Of a stretch of 64,000 nucleotides of DNA, positions 10,703 to 22,446 are shown piece by piece. Numbering within the stretch: position 1 is the stretch's first letter; each line of letters starts with the position of its first letter. The DNA comes from Craspedostauros australis (Eukaryota > Bacillariophyta > Bacillariophyceae > Mastogloiales > Achnanthaceae): contig JAMXDE010000036.1 in assembly GCA_026770025.1 (NCBI GenBank), positions 62,001-126,000 of the forward strand, read 5' to 3'. A model generated the notes under the pieces. It worked only from the letters and a program-made list of their open reading frames with translations, ran no database searches and was not told the origin of the DNA. The translations under genes were made by a program, and so were the position numbers.

Positions 10703-12390
10703 ATGACACCTCGCAACAACAACAACAAGCCAACTCGGCATAAAACACATCCCATCTTCAACAAATCCGGTTTCCGCAAATGGTACCGAGATTCTGACGA
10801 CGCCGTATACATCATCAAAGGTCTCATCAACAACTCCATCCCACAGACCTTCAGCGAGTTCATCAAGACACACACCGACTGGGTTGATCCAAAGGGCAAG
10901 AACTACCTCCGCCGCAACCTCGCAAACAACTTCAAAAGCTGTGTCAATCGCTTCAACAAGCATCAGTCTCGGCGAGAACGTAAGTGCCAACAGTGATGAG
11001 ATGAATGATGGCATCATTTGTGTGGTGATGTGATTTTCCTGTCTTGCGGTGTGAATTTTGTGGCGGCCACTCACATCCCTCCTGCTTCTCTTTCTCAGCC
11101 TTTGAGAAGACATTCCGACAACGTCTTGGATTGCCGGGAACACCCGAACGCAATCGAGACGTTCCGGGACTCGATCAGCTCTCCCTCCAGCCAGGAAGCG
11201 ACAGCAGTCCTCCACGTGGAAACGAACAGAACAACAACAACAACACGGAAAATCAAAGCAACAACAACGCACCATCCACCAACGCCGACGAAAGCAGTGA
11301 AGACGAAGACTTCGAACTTGGCGACGACGACGACGATCAATCATTGATCACAACAGAGTCGTACGACACCATCGAAAGCGAGGACGGCCGCCCCCGCCAA
11401 GACAACATCCCTGCCATCACTCAAGACGCCAGTCCAGTCGCCCGCCTGCCACGCGCTTCCAACGAGCCCATCGACAGCAGTGGCGAAGACGACGACGAGT
11501 ACACGCTCGAGACCATCGAATCGAGCGACGGAGTCGAGGTCATTGCTACATCGGCACCACCTCCTCGCGTCCTCTTCACAGAGCTCCCTCTCCAGTCCAA
11601 GCCCACAACGAGCACACAAGACGCCAAGATGCCTGCACAAAAGGCCGCCCCAAAGAAGCCCGCCGAGAACAGCGACACGAATCTGACTGTGTCTCAGAAG
11701 GTTCAGAGCTGCGGTGGGAAGATCTCAACTGAGATCCCTGGATTGCATTTCATCCCAATCCAGGTTCCAGATCCCAACTCTTCTGCAACCCACGCAAGCA
11801 TGCGAACTGGATACATCGTGTACTTCGAGGTTCCTTTTGGAGTGACAATGGATTCTGTCGAATTCAAGATCGTTGATGAGAGCACCATCAGCGTCAGCTA
11901 CGCCAAAAACGTGCGCAACTACAACACCAAATACAGGGTGACGGAGGAGCACCTCCAGGTTGGGAATCTGGACCCCCAGATCCAAAGCTACTTTGACATC
12001 TTCTGGGGCCACTTCAAGGCTGAGCATGACACTGAGAAACATGCAGTCAGTCTCACGGACTCATTTCCGAGCAAGGTGGAGCTGGATTTTGTGGATCCTG
12101 AAAACGGGTACGCCAAGGTTGGCGAGGATGAGGATCCCATCACTCTTCTTCATTTTCAAGCAGACCCTGATCGTGTTGTGAAGGTCTTCGAGGATGATTC
12201 TGATGATGATGACATGCCCATGTTCTATGTCATGTATGCATTTGCTCTTTGTGTCCGCGATACCAAGAAGGTGAAGGCGACGCCAATTGCGAAGAAAAAG
12301 GTGCGACGTGCTCGACGTGCTGCAGCGCACAAGCAGAAGGACATCACCAAGGATGACATGTCCATCCATCCCAATGAAGCCACATCCTAG
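10703..12390 (+). CDS. Uncharacterised two-exon protein, family member 1
   Basis: Exons 10703-10979 and 11099-12390 give 522 residues. The 119-bp intron (GTAAGT...TTTCTCAG) is phase 1 and its removal keeps the frame. Residues 1-90 are basic with polyasparagine, a WVDPKG turn and YLRRNLANNFKSCVNRFNKH, a likely nucleic-acid-binding helix. Residues 110-290 are disordered, Asn/Ser/Asp/Glu-rich. Residues 300-420 form a compact domain with GYIVYFEVPFGV and ESTISVSYAKN, vaguely like an alpha-crystallin strand pattern. The end has an acidic DDSDDDD tract and a basic KKKVRRARRAAAHK tail. The gene at 51278-53216 shares the order of parts, the RN(L/F)A(N/R)N motif and the phase-1 intron position. I infer a nuclear protein; the family is not one I recognise. 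The ATG at 10703 is the first that excludes a poorly coding upstream stretch. Confidence 0.7.
10980..11098 (+). other. Intron, phase 1
   Basis: Donor C|GTAAGT at 10980 and acceptor TTTCTCAG ending at 11098. The same position relative to the basic motif and the same phase occur in the paralogue at 52884-52963. Confidence 0.8.
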
Positions 12391-14116
12391 TGCAAACAGT
12401 GCACAATCGCATCTTGCACCAACATCAACACCAAACATAACAGTAGTAGTAGTAGTTCTCAACAACAACCAGTTTTGTGAGATCGAGACAGCTGATTTGT
12501 GTTGTGTTACGAAACATTCGAGATTGTTCGATCCGATTCTGAGATGTCGAATCACGGGTGGAGATATGTCACGGATGCCAATTTCCCTCAACTCCCAGCC
12601 TGGTATCGGCGCTGCCATCAATGTTGGTGGCCGCTGAGTGAGGATCTGCGGCAGCTTCGTTGGCGTCAGCTTCGTTGGCGTCAGCTTCGTTGGCGTCAGC
12701 TTCGTTGGCGTCAGCTTCGTTGGGATCGGCTGAATTCGCGCCGCACCCGCCGTTGTGGTTGGTCGATGCAGTTGATCCTATGAAGCGCGGCGTCGTTTGC
12801 CGCTGCCTTGATGTCGACCTGCAAGATATTGCGATCTGCAAAGTCTGTTGCTGCCCTGCATGATGTGGAGTTGGTGCCCGCTGCGATACGCTGGCGCGAT
12901 GTGTTTGCGTGTGTGCCTTTCCTACAGCAGCGCACGGGCTGGGTACGGCTAATCCGGCACCGTGTTCTTCCAGCCGCTCTGGTCGTTGCGACCGCACAGA
13001 ATTCCGATCAGGGTATCAGGGCTGGACGCTGTGCTGCGGCGACCGCCCTTGGGGAGGTTCCGTGTTCGTGGAGTGGTTGTAGTTGTAGTCACAGACCAAC
13101 TGGCGCACCTTTCCACAGCTCCTCTTGGGTCTCGTTTCCAACCATCGCGGTGGATCGCCTTCGCCATCGTGGAACAGAGTCGCACTGCAACGTTGGTGGT
13201 GTTTGTGTGAGCGTCTGTTGGGCACATCGTGTCTTGTCGCGCAATCGAAGCAAGTTGAAGTTCATCATCTGGGAACAATCAATCACGGATGACAGGCAGG
13301 TGGGTGGACCGCGCCAAGAATGCGTGACACAAAAGCGCACGATCACAACCCAACGTGTCTCTCCTTCGCGAAAAGACCATCTTGCTTTGTGAAGGAATTC
13401 CAGCCAGGCGACGCGTGATGGGCTGTTGGCCTTCGGAATTGGTGAAGTGCATTCGCGTTTGGTTGAAGCGTCGTCGCACATCATAAATAAAATACTCTCA
13501 TCAACGATCAATCATGTGTTCGGAGAACAATCTTTGACACGAGGTTGAGTACCGTTGTCATGATGATGAAATTCCGCTGTGATGCATTGGCATCATCGTG
13601 GATTACAAGAATCTCATGAATCTCCAGACACGCTGATCAATCCTTCCCAACGCGAGCGTCGTCCAACGCAAACAAGGCATCACGCTCATGGCGAGAGGGC
13701 GAGAGGGCGAGAGGGCGTTCTGCAGTTTCATTTTCATGTCTGAGCATGCGCTGTGACAAAATGAGCCTGGTGGACGATTCCGCCACAGTCACATTGCATC
13801 GCATTCCATTGGAATACATCGTTTTGCATTGTATCATGACACTGGCACTTAGTACTTGAAGCCGCACCACACAGGAATCTCCAGGGACGGTTCTGTCACG
13901 CTTCACGATTTGCGGCTGCAATCCGCATGGATTCGAGTGGCAGAGTGCTGTGGAAACAGACGAGCAGCTTGGCCTGCCTTTCTTTGATGTACAAACTTCG
14001 ATCACAAAACCCCGCTTGGGCTGCAACGACATCCATCCAAACAGAGCATCGACGATCACATCCCATCATTGCTCTTGGACGGCACCACAAGACTGCAACA
14101 CTGCAACACTGCTATC
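12391..14116. other. Intergenic with minisatellites
   Basis: No gene can be assembled. It contains a 15-bp minisatellite (12652-12726) and a GCGAGAGG run (about 13690-13717). Minus-strand frames across the 15-bp repeat read EADAN repeats next to a plausible-looking stretch (FADRNILQVDIKAAANDAAL), but start, stop and introns cannot be placed. Confidence 0.35.
12652..12726. repeat. 15-bp tandem repeat, 5 copies
   Basis: Units CAGCTTCGTTGGCGT start at 12652, 12667, 12682, 12697 and 12712. The first four are identical and the last diverges at its end. The 15-bp length keeps frame on both strands. Confidence 0.9.
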
Positions 14117-16076
14117 ATGGTGAACCAACTGCTGTCTCCGCATGAATTGCATCCAGAAACCCTCAAGCCACCGAGTTCGGGAGGCAACCCGACGAGTGGC
14201 GACGACGAGCATGGGAACACCCTGCGTCACGACGACATGTCAGACAGCGAGGAAAGCATTGACACCACCGTTTTGTTGGACTCGGTAGGGGAGCTCGTCG
14301 AGCGGCAGGTGATGGAATCCGCATTGCTCAGGGCCAACCTCGACGACTCCCAACAAAGCCGGTACAAGCTGTTGCCGCGCTATGATGCAACGCAGGACCT
14401 CACCATTGGCAGGGTCTTGGGTCGCGGAGGCTCTTGCATCGTGTATGAGGTGGACAATCTTGGGGGGGAGACCGTCACGGACGACCTCCCAACCACGGAC
14501 GGTTCCAAGTTCTCCCTGCTCAGACGTCTGCGCGGCAAGTCCAGATCCAGATCCAAATCAAGGCAGCGTGGTCAACCCAAATCGAGCGGCAGAGCCGGCA
14601 GGAACACGCACGACAACCGCAACCATAACCATAGCAACGAGCAGGCATCGCAGCAGGGCAGTCTGCGTCTGGGCAGCGAGTGGGAGGATGTTGATGGGAG
14701 CAGTGCTACCGACCATGGCGCCATCGATTGCGATGTCCGAATCCACAATGATGGGCGCCATACCATAAAGCATGCCATCGATGTCTCCCTTTCCAAGGGC
14801 TTTCTCATCCAGTCGCAGATCAAAGACTGCCCATCAAGGGGTGTGACTTACAGCGACAGCCGCCATCATCATCAAATGAAAGGCACTGACAACAGCAGAA
14901 GCAACAGCCAAGTGGAATACAACATCAAGAACGCAGATGAGATGAAACAACATGATTCGGAGTCCTGGACACAAAGCGAAGTTTCCATTATGCCAAACAC
15001 TGGTAGCACTAGATTTGTCTTCAAGAGGGTCGCTCCGCAATACCTCGAAAAGGACAAGCCCACCTTCTTCAAGGGCACCGTTGATCTCGCCATGGAGGCG
15101 CACTACTTGTCAGCCTTGCACCACCCCAACATTGTCGCCCTCATCGGCATGAGCGCAAGCGAACCTTCTGTCGACCCCAACTACTTCATCCTCATCGAAC
15201 GGTTGGAGGAGACACTCACCAAGAGAAGTGAGAAATGGGCCGCCATGAATCGCATCAACAAGGGAATCACTGGCGCCTTCATCAGAAGCAAGAAGAGGGT
15301 GCAGAAGCTGCTCCACCAGCAGATGGAGGCAGCCTACGATATCGCAGCTGGCTGCGAGTACCTGCACGAGCAGAACATCATCTTTCGTAGTCTGGTAAGT
15401 GCGGCATAGTACGACTACTGATGTATGGCAGCGCCAGGCTACCATGCGCTCATCTTCATGTTATTCGGAGACTGTGCACATGTGCTCTGCCATTGCTTTG
15501 ATCGAGATTTGGCACCATGTGCTCACACTGCCACCTTCAACGTCACTGCCACGTTCACCTCCTATACCTACGCTCACATTACATACGTGCACATGCAAAA
15601 TCCACATACACATGCAAATGCAAATGCACGAGCAGAAACCAGACAACATTGGATTCGACTCAACCAACGTGCTGAAGCTCTTCGATTTCGGCCTGTCAAG
15701 AGAGATTCAGGAGGAGGACAAAGTCTCCGACGGATTGTATCGAATGACCGGCATGACAGGTACCTTGCGGTACATGGCGCCGGAGGTCGCCCTCGACCAA
15801 CCCTACAATCTCTCAGCAGATGTCTACAGCTGGTCGATGCTCATGTGGTTCATCCTGGCCCTGGAAGCTCCATTTGCCTTCTTCACCCAAGTCATGCTCT
15901 ACGATCGTGTGGTGCACCGCGGTTCGCGCCCCACCATCTCCAAGAGCTGGCCTCAGGCATTGGCCGCCACCATGCGACGTGCCTGGGACGCCGACATCGA
16001 GAACCGCCCCTCTTTCACCGAGATCAAGCTCGTGATTAAGGAACAGCTCTATTCTATTGAGAGAGATCTAATGTAG
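14117..16076 (+). CDS. Protein kinase-like, HRD Asp replaced
   Basis: Exons 14117-15394 and 15636-16076 encode 572 residues; the 241-bp phase-0 intron (GTAAGT...GCAG) sits inside the catalytic loop. The Gly-rich loop GRVLGRGGSC starts at residue 98. The beta-3 Lys is K303 (FVFKRV), so about 190 disordered, basic residues rich in RSRSKSR, His and Asn are inserted between loop and lysine. The helix-C Glu is E327. The catalytic loop reads IIFRSLKPDN, so the usual HRD Asp is Ser425. DFG (443-445), GTLRYMAPE (468-476) and the C-lobe are intact. A Ser/Thr kinase fold is clear; activity is doubtful because the catalytic base is missing. The N-terminal 90 residues are acidic and disordered. The start is the first ATG in frame; an upstream TTG is unlikely. 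Confidence 0.85.
15395..15635 (+). other. Intron in kinase catalytic loop
   Basis: Phase-0 intron of 241 bp between the codons for FRSL and KPDN. GTAAGT donor; acceptor CACGAGCAG. It carries short CACATACATGCA/ATGCAA repeats. Confidence 0.85.
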
Positions 16077-19000
16077 TAACAGTAGCAGCAGCATCGTCAC
16101 GCGCATTGTTGCCACAGGCGGGTCCACAGCCGCAAGTTCGTTGGCATCCGACTGCAACAACCGAGGCATTCAAATCGCATCCTTGCTAGGAATACACCGG
16201 GCTACCATAGATAGTAGAGTGGAATGAAGTAGACAGTGCACTGCTGTGTGCGGTAGATGTACCAAAGGTCGCATAGTATAGTATAATATAATATAATATA
16301 ATATAATATAATACTACATATTACAATACACATTAGTACGAAGGTTTGTTCGAATACAGGCTATGGTAGGTATTATGATGGAGCGTCTCACCAAATCGAA
16401 AATTGTGTTTTCATAGTCAGTCCCACCAAACTCATCCTGTGAATGAATCGACTACAATGAATACGAATACCAAAAGCCACGATTCCGAAAGATGAGGTGA
16501 CCACACAAAGGTCACATGACCGTGGATGCAAACGATCCGAAATTCCCTTCTTGTTTCCATCCGTCCAAACTTCGCTGCCTGATCGCGCGCCATTTGTGCC
16601 ATGTTTTCGCTTTCGCATGAGACATGCCATTCATGTGCCAACCAGCGAGAGCACACACTCAATCACACACACTCACTCACTCACTCACTCACTTTCGTTG
16701 ATCTCTTGTGAGTGTTATCGATCACAAGCGTCACTTCCAACACGAGCAGGTCGTATTGAGCCGTCCAGGTACGAGCCACTGGCTGCGAGCTGCGAGCGCA
16801 GCCAGTAGCCCACCGATCCCAAGAGCATCATCCATCACAAGGGCATCACCCATCAATTGATCCTTGCGCTGTATGACTACTCATATATAATAGTATAATA
16901 TTCTATATAATATTATATAATAGAATAGAAGAGTATGATACAAGATCACTAACAAAAACGTGCGGTGCAAAAAAGGAAGAGAAAGCAAGAATCGAACCGA
17001 AGCAAAATAATATTGCCATAGTTGAGATTCAACAAGGGACATACCATTACCGGACACGGTATCCACCTCCGACAGGAGAAATTCTTGTTTTGGCGCAAAA
17101 TCTTCCAAATTGATTGACCACCAAATCTTTTCCCCCTTCTTTCTCTTCTCCATTCATGAATCCATCATGACTCAAACATGACCAACCTGACTCACACCTC
17201 ACCTTGGGAACTATATGCTCCTCAGATCCTTCTACCACAACATACCTCCATTCCCTCCATGCTGATGACTACTGCACTATTGCCATAGTCTTGACATGTG
17301 TATCCAACCTGCTTCAACTCAAGCAATGGAATCCAAGAGTGAACTCCAGCCACAGTCATTGCTTCATGACCGCCATCATTGAGTGTCATGACCTACACTG
17401 CAGTGTGTCTACATGTGAGGAGAGCAAGGAACCGCAATAATTGCTTACCCTCAAGCACTGAACCAAGTACATCAGGGCAGGGTCCTATCAAGCTGTGTGA
17501 CATCGTTTCTTCATCCCACCAACACTACAAGCTAACTCATAATAAACAGACAAAGATTAGCTTCAAAGCACTCATCTACCCATTGTTACAGTAACACATC
17601 TTCAATCCAGTACACCTCTCTTGAACTGCATCACATGGCTATCTCGAAACTGGCAGATTCACGAGGCATCCTCCACCGATTCATGTTGACTAAGCCAAAA
17701 TCCTAACTGCAATTGTGTTTTCAGATTGCCCACAATACATTTCCGCAACACAGCATACAAACTTCAAATACCGTCGATTGCATTCGCACTCCCACGACCA
17801 GTGTCGCAAACACACACTTCGAAATGGATTGGCAAACGCACGCTTCTGCAACCAAAACACATTCAAAAATCAGCTCTGATCTGAACCAGGTGGAATGGAG
17901 ACGTCAATCCGAACGTCTGTCCAACCACACGCAACTTTGGCGACGCCACACACCACGGAACATGTGACATCGCTCTGTACTTAACAAAACAAGCACGACG
18001 TCATCGCGGTCTCGACTCCCATTAACGTCCGTAACGTTGAAATGAGCACGAATGATTGTTTTCTACCAAGCTTCCCACCAAGCAAAACACAAAGAAAGCA
18101 AAAATCAGATAGAAATGGGTTCCACGTGTCATGACATGAGCCCCCCACAAATCAAAGTCTGTCCGCTTGCACCGTATTTTGCCTCTAAAACAGTAAATTG
18201 CCACCCTCATAACTTTATAACTAAGGCCTGGACTCACCATCCAGCACCTGCATCATGTTGCCAGCATGATAATGTATATAAATGTAGGTTGTGTTTTCTA
18301 TGAGTGGCCGTACGAGCTTGGGCCAAAGTGAATTCTGGATGGACCGCACCGCTTTTCGCTCACGGGTCATAATCCTTGTGATACAACAACAACAACAACA
18401 GAACCCGAACACCATTCGCATCATCAAGACTCATCCGACTATTCTCTTAAATCAAGTCGAATCACGTTTCAGTCATGGTAGATGCTACCTATTTTCGATC
18501 TAGATGTTGATATCAACGAATCAGTTGTATGCGTGTACTCTTGTGCATGTTGTGGTCGGTCCGGATCTTGTGTGATGCAACCTTTGTTCTCGTGACTGCA
18601 CGAACAGCAACACACACGCGCGCACACACAAAGTTGGGTTTGTCAGGCTTTGTGTTTTGTGGTGCCAGCAGAGTGTCCTTTTTCTTGTGCATGGATTCAA
18701 TGTCATCATTCCGGACCGACTAGTGAAAGCCGTTCTGTGTCGAAATCTGTCAAGTGTGAAATTGAAAGTAGTTGTTGTTTCTGTGTATGTGCCTGTGTAT
18801 GTGATTTGTTGGTAGTGATTAAGCTGTCATATTCATGGTTGCAAGCATTCTCCAAAGTCAAGAGGACACAGAAATATGCATAAAGTGGTGTGTTCATGCT
18901 GAATGCCAAAGTGTTCGGAAGGACGATGTTGGTCTTGCAAAAGCTGGTCTTCGAGGTCAACAACATTGGTGTGGCCTCTTATGCATCATGTATATCTTGG

Positions 19001-19871
19001 TTTCTTTTTTGTTTGGTGGTTTCACATGTTGGGAAAATGGGAAGAAGATGCAAAATGTATCATTTGCCTGCCAGTCATAGAACACAATCAAGATTGGAGT
19101 CTTTCCAGGAAACTTGGCCAGGGAACTGGATCATACGTATAAAAGTGAGATGGAGATGGCCTCCACGCAAGGTTGGAGGGTTCCAAGGTCCTGGAGCTCT
19201 TTCAAGCGCACTTGCAGAGTGCCCGCAGGCGTCCTTGGTTGCTGGAGAACGCTAACGAAACTGCAGTCTTGTGCGACTCGTCAATGAGACAAAGGATGGA
19301 CGGAAGGACATCATTCATGACTAATCCGATTAACCGTGTTCGAGGAAGAGTGTCCTGGTTGCATGACCAATGTTCCTCACAGCCTCGCTCGCAGCTTTCA
19401 AAGCCACACGACCATTCGTCAAAATCAGGATGCCCAAATGTGTCTCGCGCAACTGTGGCCGAACAGATGTCGATGTGCAGCAAAAAGAACTGTCTTGTTC
19501 GTGTCGGAGGAAGGTGGACATCAGCAGACGCAAAAGGCATGGACGAATTGGTATCTTTGGCTCCGCGACACGAACAGGAGAAGAGACAAGAACAGAGCAT
19601 CGAAGAGCAACACAACAAGGGAAAGGAAGACGAGGCAACAAGAAGACACGAGAGAGGAAGGATCTCAAGATCAGACACACAATCCAAGTACTCCATCGGA
19701 ATAGGAGTGCTCGTTCCACAACTCACTGGCGCCATCTATCCATTCTGCGACTCGCACCACACACCACGCACCGCACGCATCTCGTCCTACCACAACACAA
19801 GGCCTGCCGCCAGAAACGCTCCGTCACCACACGAACCTGCTCCAATACGCTGATATTCCCAAGAGTGCACC
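16077..19871. other. 3.8 kb without a supported gene
   Basis: Contains an (ATAAT)n tract at about 16275-16315, (ACTC)n at about 16667-16693, an AT-rich palindromic stretch at about 16880-16935 and an (AAC)n run near 18383. Open frames are short and of low coding character on both strands. The last 700 bp has a longer plus-strand frame, but with no motif and Arg/Gln-rich noise. I see no RNA gene. Confidence 0.4.
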
Positions 19872-21178
19872 ATGTACATCACGTCAACCCAAGTCTCCGC
19901 TCTGTTCGCAGCCTCCACCCTCACAGGGGTGTCTGCCTTCAGTGCGCCCTCCATTCTGCCCAAGCCAATGCGGCCCACACACAGCGCAGGTGCCGCAATC
20001 CCAACCTCAACAACTTCGCTCCATGTGGGAATGACGCTGAACATGCCTCCAAGCCGAGAAGATGGCGAATTTGATGGCAGCGATCCCTCCATGGTGACTC
20101 AGATGGCACAGGACTGCGCAGATTCGGACACCTGCTCGGTGGAAGATGCGGAGAAGTACCTTCGAGGCTTGCTGATGATCCAGAGTGACTGCGCTGCCAA
20201 TATCCTGGACGAAGAAAACGCGATCTGCAGAGATGTTGGCACCGCTGCCGCCCTCGTCGCCGCCCTTCGAGACAAGATCAAATTCGGTCAAGCAGAGCTC
20301 GCTCGGTAAGCGTGAAAACAGCGGTTGCAATGGGATGCTTCGTCTCGCAGTCACCATCCTCGTACTCTCGTGTAAAGAACTCAGCTAAGAATCCAAGCGG
20401 GCAAAGCAACAAACGACTTCGTGTGCGAGCATTCGACATCCAATTGAATACTCTCCATCCATTCTGTTTTCTCACTTATCTTCTCCTCGTACATATAATA
20501 CTCGCACCATAATCGTGTATCATCAGACAAACCAATGTCAACACGGTCGCATCATTCGGACTTGGAGCTGTGGCGCTGCTGTTCGCGTCCACCCTCGCTG
20601 TTTCCGTCCTGTCAGCCCAGCCTGATGCAGCACCATTCACGATGCAAGAATGGTGGTGGGCCGCACGTGATGGTTACTTGGGCACCATGATGGCGCATTT
20701 CGTGCGTCATGGGGGGCTTGTTGCAGCAGAAGGGGTGGATGGAACACAGAGCAACAGCAACCCACTTCTGATGACGTTGACATTGCGAGAGTGGGTGTGG
20801 GCCATCCAGGGCGGATACTTCGATAACATGGTGGTGCAGCTGTTCCGAGAAGGTGGCATGGAATTGGCGTCAGTTGCTTCGTCTGCACCAGCATCAGCAA
20901 TGTCGCCATCGTCATCGTTGTTGCAGGAAACTGCAAGCGCTGCATCCTCGCTCGATGGAGTCCTCGTAGCGAATCTGACACCGCAGGAGGTTTGGTGGGC
21001 CATCCGAGGATCGTATTTGGATACCCTGTTGTCCCATGTCTATCACAATGGCGGATTGGCCGTCACTGACTACGATTCGGACGCGGTGTCCTTTTCGATC
21101 GAAGAATGGAAGCACGCCATGCGAGATGGATACATGGATGACATGGTGGCGAGCTTTTACACGAAGGGTGGGTTGTGA
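19872..21178 (+). CDS. Plastid-targeted four-repeat membrane protein
   Basis: Exons 19872-20305 and 20527-21178 encode 361 residues; the intron is 221 bp, phase 2. The N-terminus is a signal peptide followed by GVSAF|SAP, the cleavage motif of diatom bipartite plastid presequences, then a Pro/Ser/Thr transit-like stretch. Residues 60-145 are acidic with four cysteines and an AEKYLRGLLMIQSDC helix. A membrane segment follows (FGLGAVALLFASTLAVSVL, about 155-173). After it come four 28-residue repeats at about 182, 229, 295 and 334 with the pattern E-(W/V)-x-x-A-(M/I/A)-x-(D/G)-(G/S)-Y-(L/F/M)-(D/G)-x-(M/L)-x-x-x-(F/V/L)-(F/Y)-x-x-G-G-(L/M). The last repeat ends the protein. I infer a thylakoid or plastid-envelope protein; the repeat is not one I can name. 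Confidence 0.85.
20306..20526 (+). other. Intron, phase 2
   Basis: Donor CG|GTAAGC, acceptor TATCATCAG. Removal gives the codon CGA across the junction and an open frame through the membrane segment. Confidence 0.85.
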
Positions 21179-21209
21179 TGCGTCAAACTCATCCGCTATT
21201 GTACGAGTG

Positions 21210-21248
<39 letters not shown>

Positions 21249-21984
21249 GATAGATAGAGATGGATGCGGCAGCAATAGAGTTTCGCCGCAAGCAACCATG
21301 CCACATAAACAAATTCTCCGTGCAATAACACATTCACACCCACCACACGCCTCTGCCTGTATCATGCATGAGTGCGAACGCTTTGTCCTGGGCTTGGGCT
21401 GATGGTTGCATTTCGCTCGCTTTCAGCAGGGGGTTGTTTCACTGTGTAGCCCGTCTCTATATTGGTTGGTTAGACTGGGTCGACGACTCAAATAGAAGCT
21501 ATTTGTGTACCGATGACAAGTGAAGAATTCGCAGTCATTTCCGCAACGGCGGCAACCGTTACGCAACGCACAGACGAACAGCACGAAACAAGGGAAGATG
21601 CGTGGAGGCGGGTCGCGGCAGAGCAAGAAAGAACGAAGGAGGGAGAAGCAAGAAGCAAGAGAAAGAGGAACGGCACCAAGACCGCCACCATCGTCGCCAC
21701 CATCGTCTCCATCAGAACCGTCTCTGGTGCTGCTCTTGGCTCTCAGGTCGTAACTAACCAATAGTATTATATAATATTCTACAACATATACGACTAGTGG
21801 ATAGTATTCTATTATACTCGACTCGCACTCCGAGGACAGCCTCAGGAAGAAGCCTCCACACCAGGCAACCAGGCAACCAGGCAACCAGGCAACAAGGCAA
21901 CAAGAAGCACTCCACTCTGCATACGACTAGTCGTAGTATTGGTTTTGGGACTCTCGCTGGAAGCAAGCAAGAAACAGCAACACC
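21179..21984. other. Intergenic with microsatellites
   Basis: Contains a (CT)n run at about 21211-21247 and a 9-bp repeat of the AGGCAACC type at about 21860-21905. AT-rich ATATAATATTCTA stretches near 21760-21800 may be the end of one transcript or the promoter of the next. No gene seen. Confidence 0.4.
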
Positions 21985-22446
21985 ATGGCCGACATGATGT
22001 TTGCCCTCGGGCAGACGAAGAAGAAGAAGAAGGAGGAGAACAAGGTCCGTCAGACCAAGGCGGAGCTCAAGGACGTTGTCATCACCGACACCATCGAGAA
22101 GGACATCCGCAAGGGCCAGTTCGACCGCGATCAGAAGTGGAAGGCCACCGGACGCGATCAGATCAAGCGCAACACCAATTTCGACATGGCGAGGTCGCTG
22201 TTTGGCGGCACCAGCAGCGTCAACGAGCCTGCAAGAGGCTCAGACGAAGGGATCGAGAAGAAGATGGGTTCCATGAGGGTGCGGGATCATCAGGAGGACG
22301 AAGATGAAGACGAGGTTGACGAGCAAGAAGTCCAGGAGGAAGAAGACGACGAGGACGAGTATGAAGAGGAGGAGGAAGTTGAAGAATACGAGGAGTACGA
22401 GGAAGAAGAGGAGGAGGACGAGGACGAGGACGATGAGGAGGATTAG
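21985..22446 (+). CDS. Small acidic-tailed protein
   Basis: A 153-residue frame with a good start context (CACCATGG). The first 40 residues have a polylysine run (KKKKKEE), and the middle is basic and polar (DIRKGQFDRDQKWKATG). The last 55 residues are almost only Glu, Asp and Tyr. The bipolar Lys then Glu/Asp composition resembles chromatin- or nucleolus-associated proteins, but I see no named domain, so the role is inference. No intron. It lies alone between two intergenic regions. Confidence 0.55.
   Translation: MADMMFALGQTKKKKKEENKVRQTKAELKDVVITDTIEKDIRKGQFDRDQKWKATGRDQIKRNTNFDMARSLFGGTSSVNEPARGSDEGIEKKMGSMRVRDHQEDEDEDEVDEQEVQEEEDDEDEYEEEEEVEEYEEYEEEEEEDEDEDDEED

Noticed and set aside
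12808-13392. Plus-strand frame of 194 codons
   Set aside because: Cys/Trp/Arg-rich with no motif. The opposite strand looks equally open.
16980-17090. tRNA-like stretch on the minus strand (GGTTCGATT)
   Set aside because: No matching T-stem, acceptor stem or anticodon arm could be drawn.
19173-19853. Plus-strand frame of over 200 codons before the plastid-protein gene
   Set aside because: No motif, noisy composition, and overlapping frames in all phases. Probably leader or intergenic sequence.
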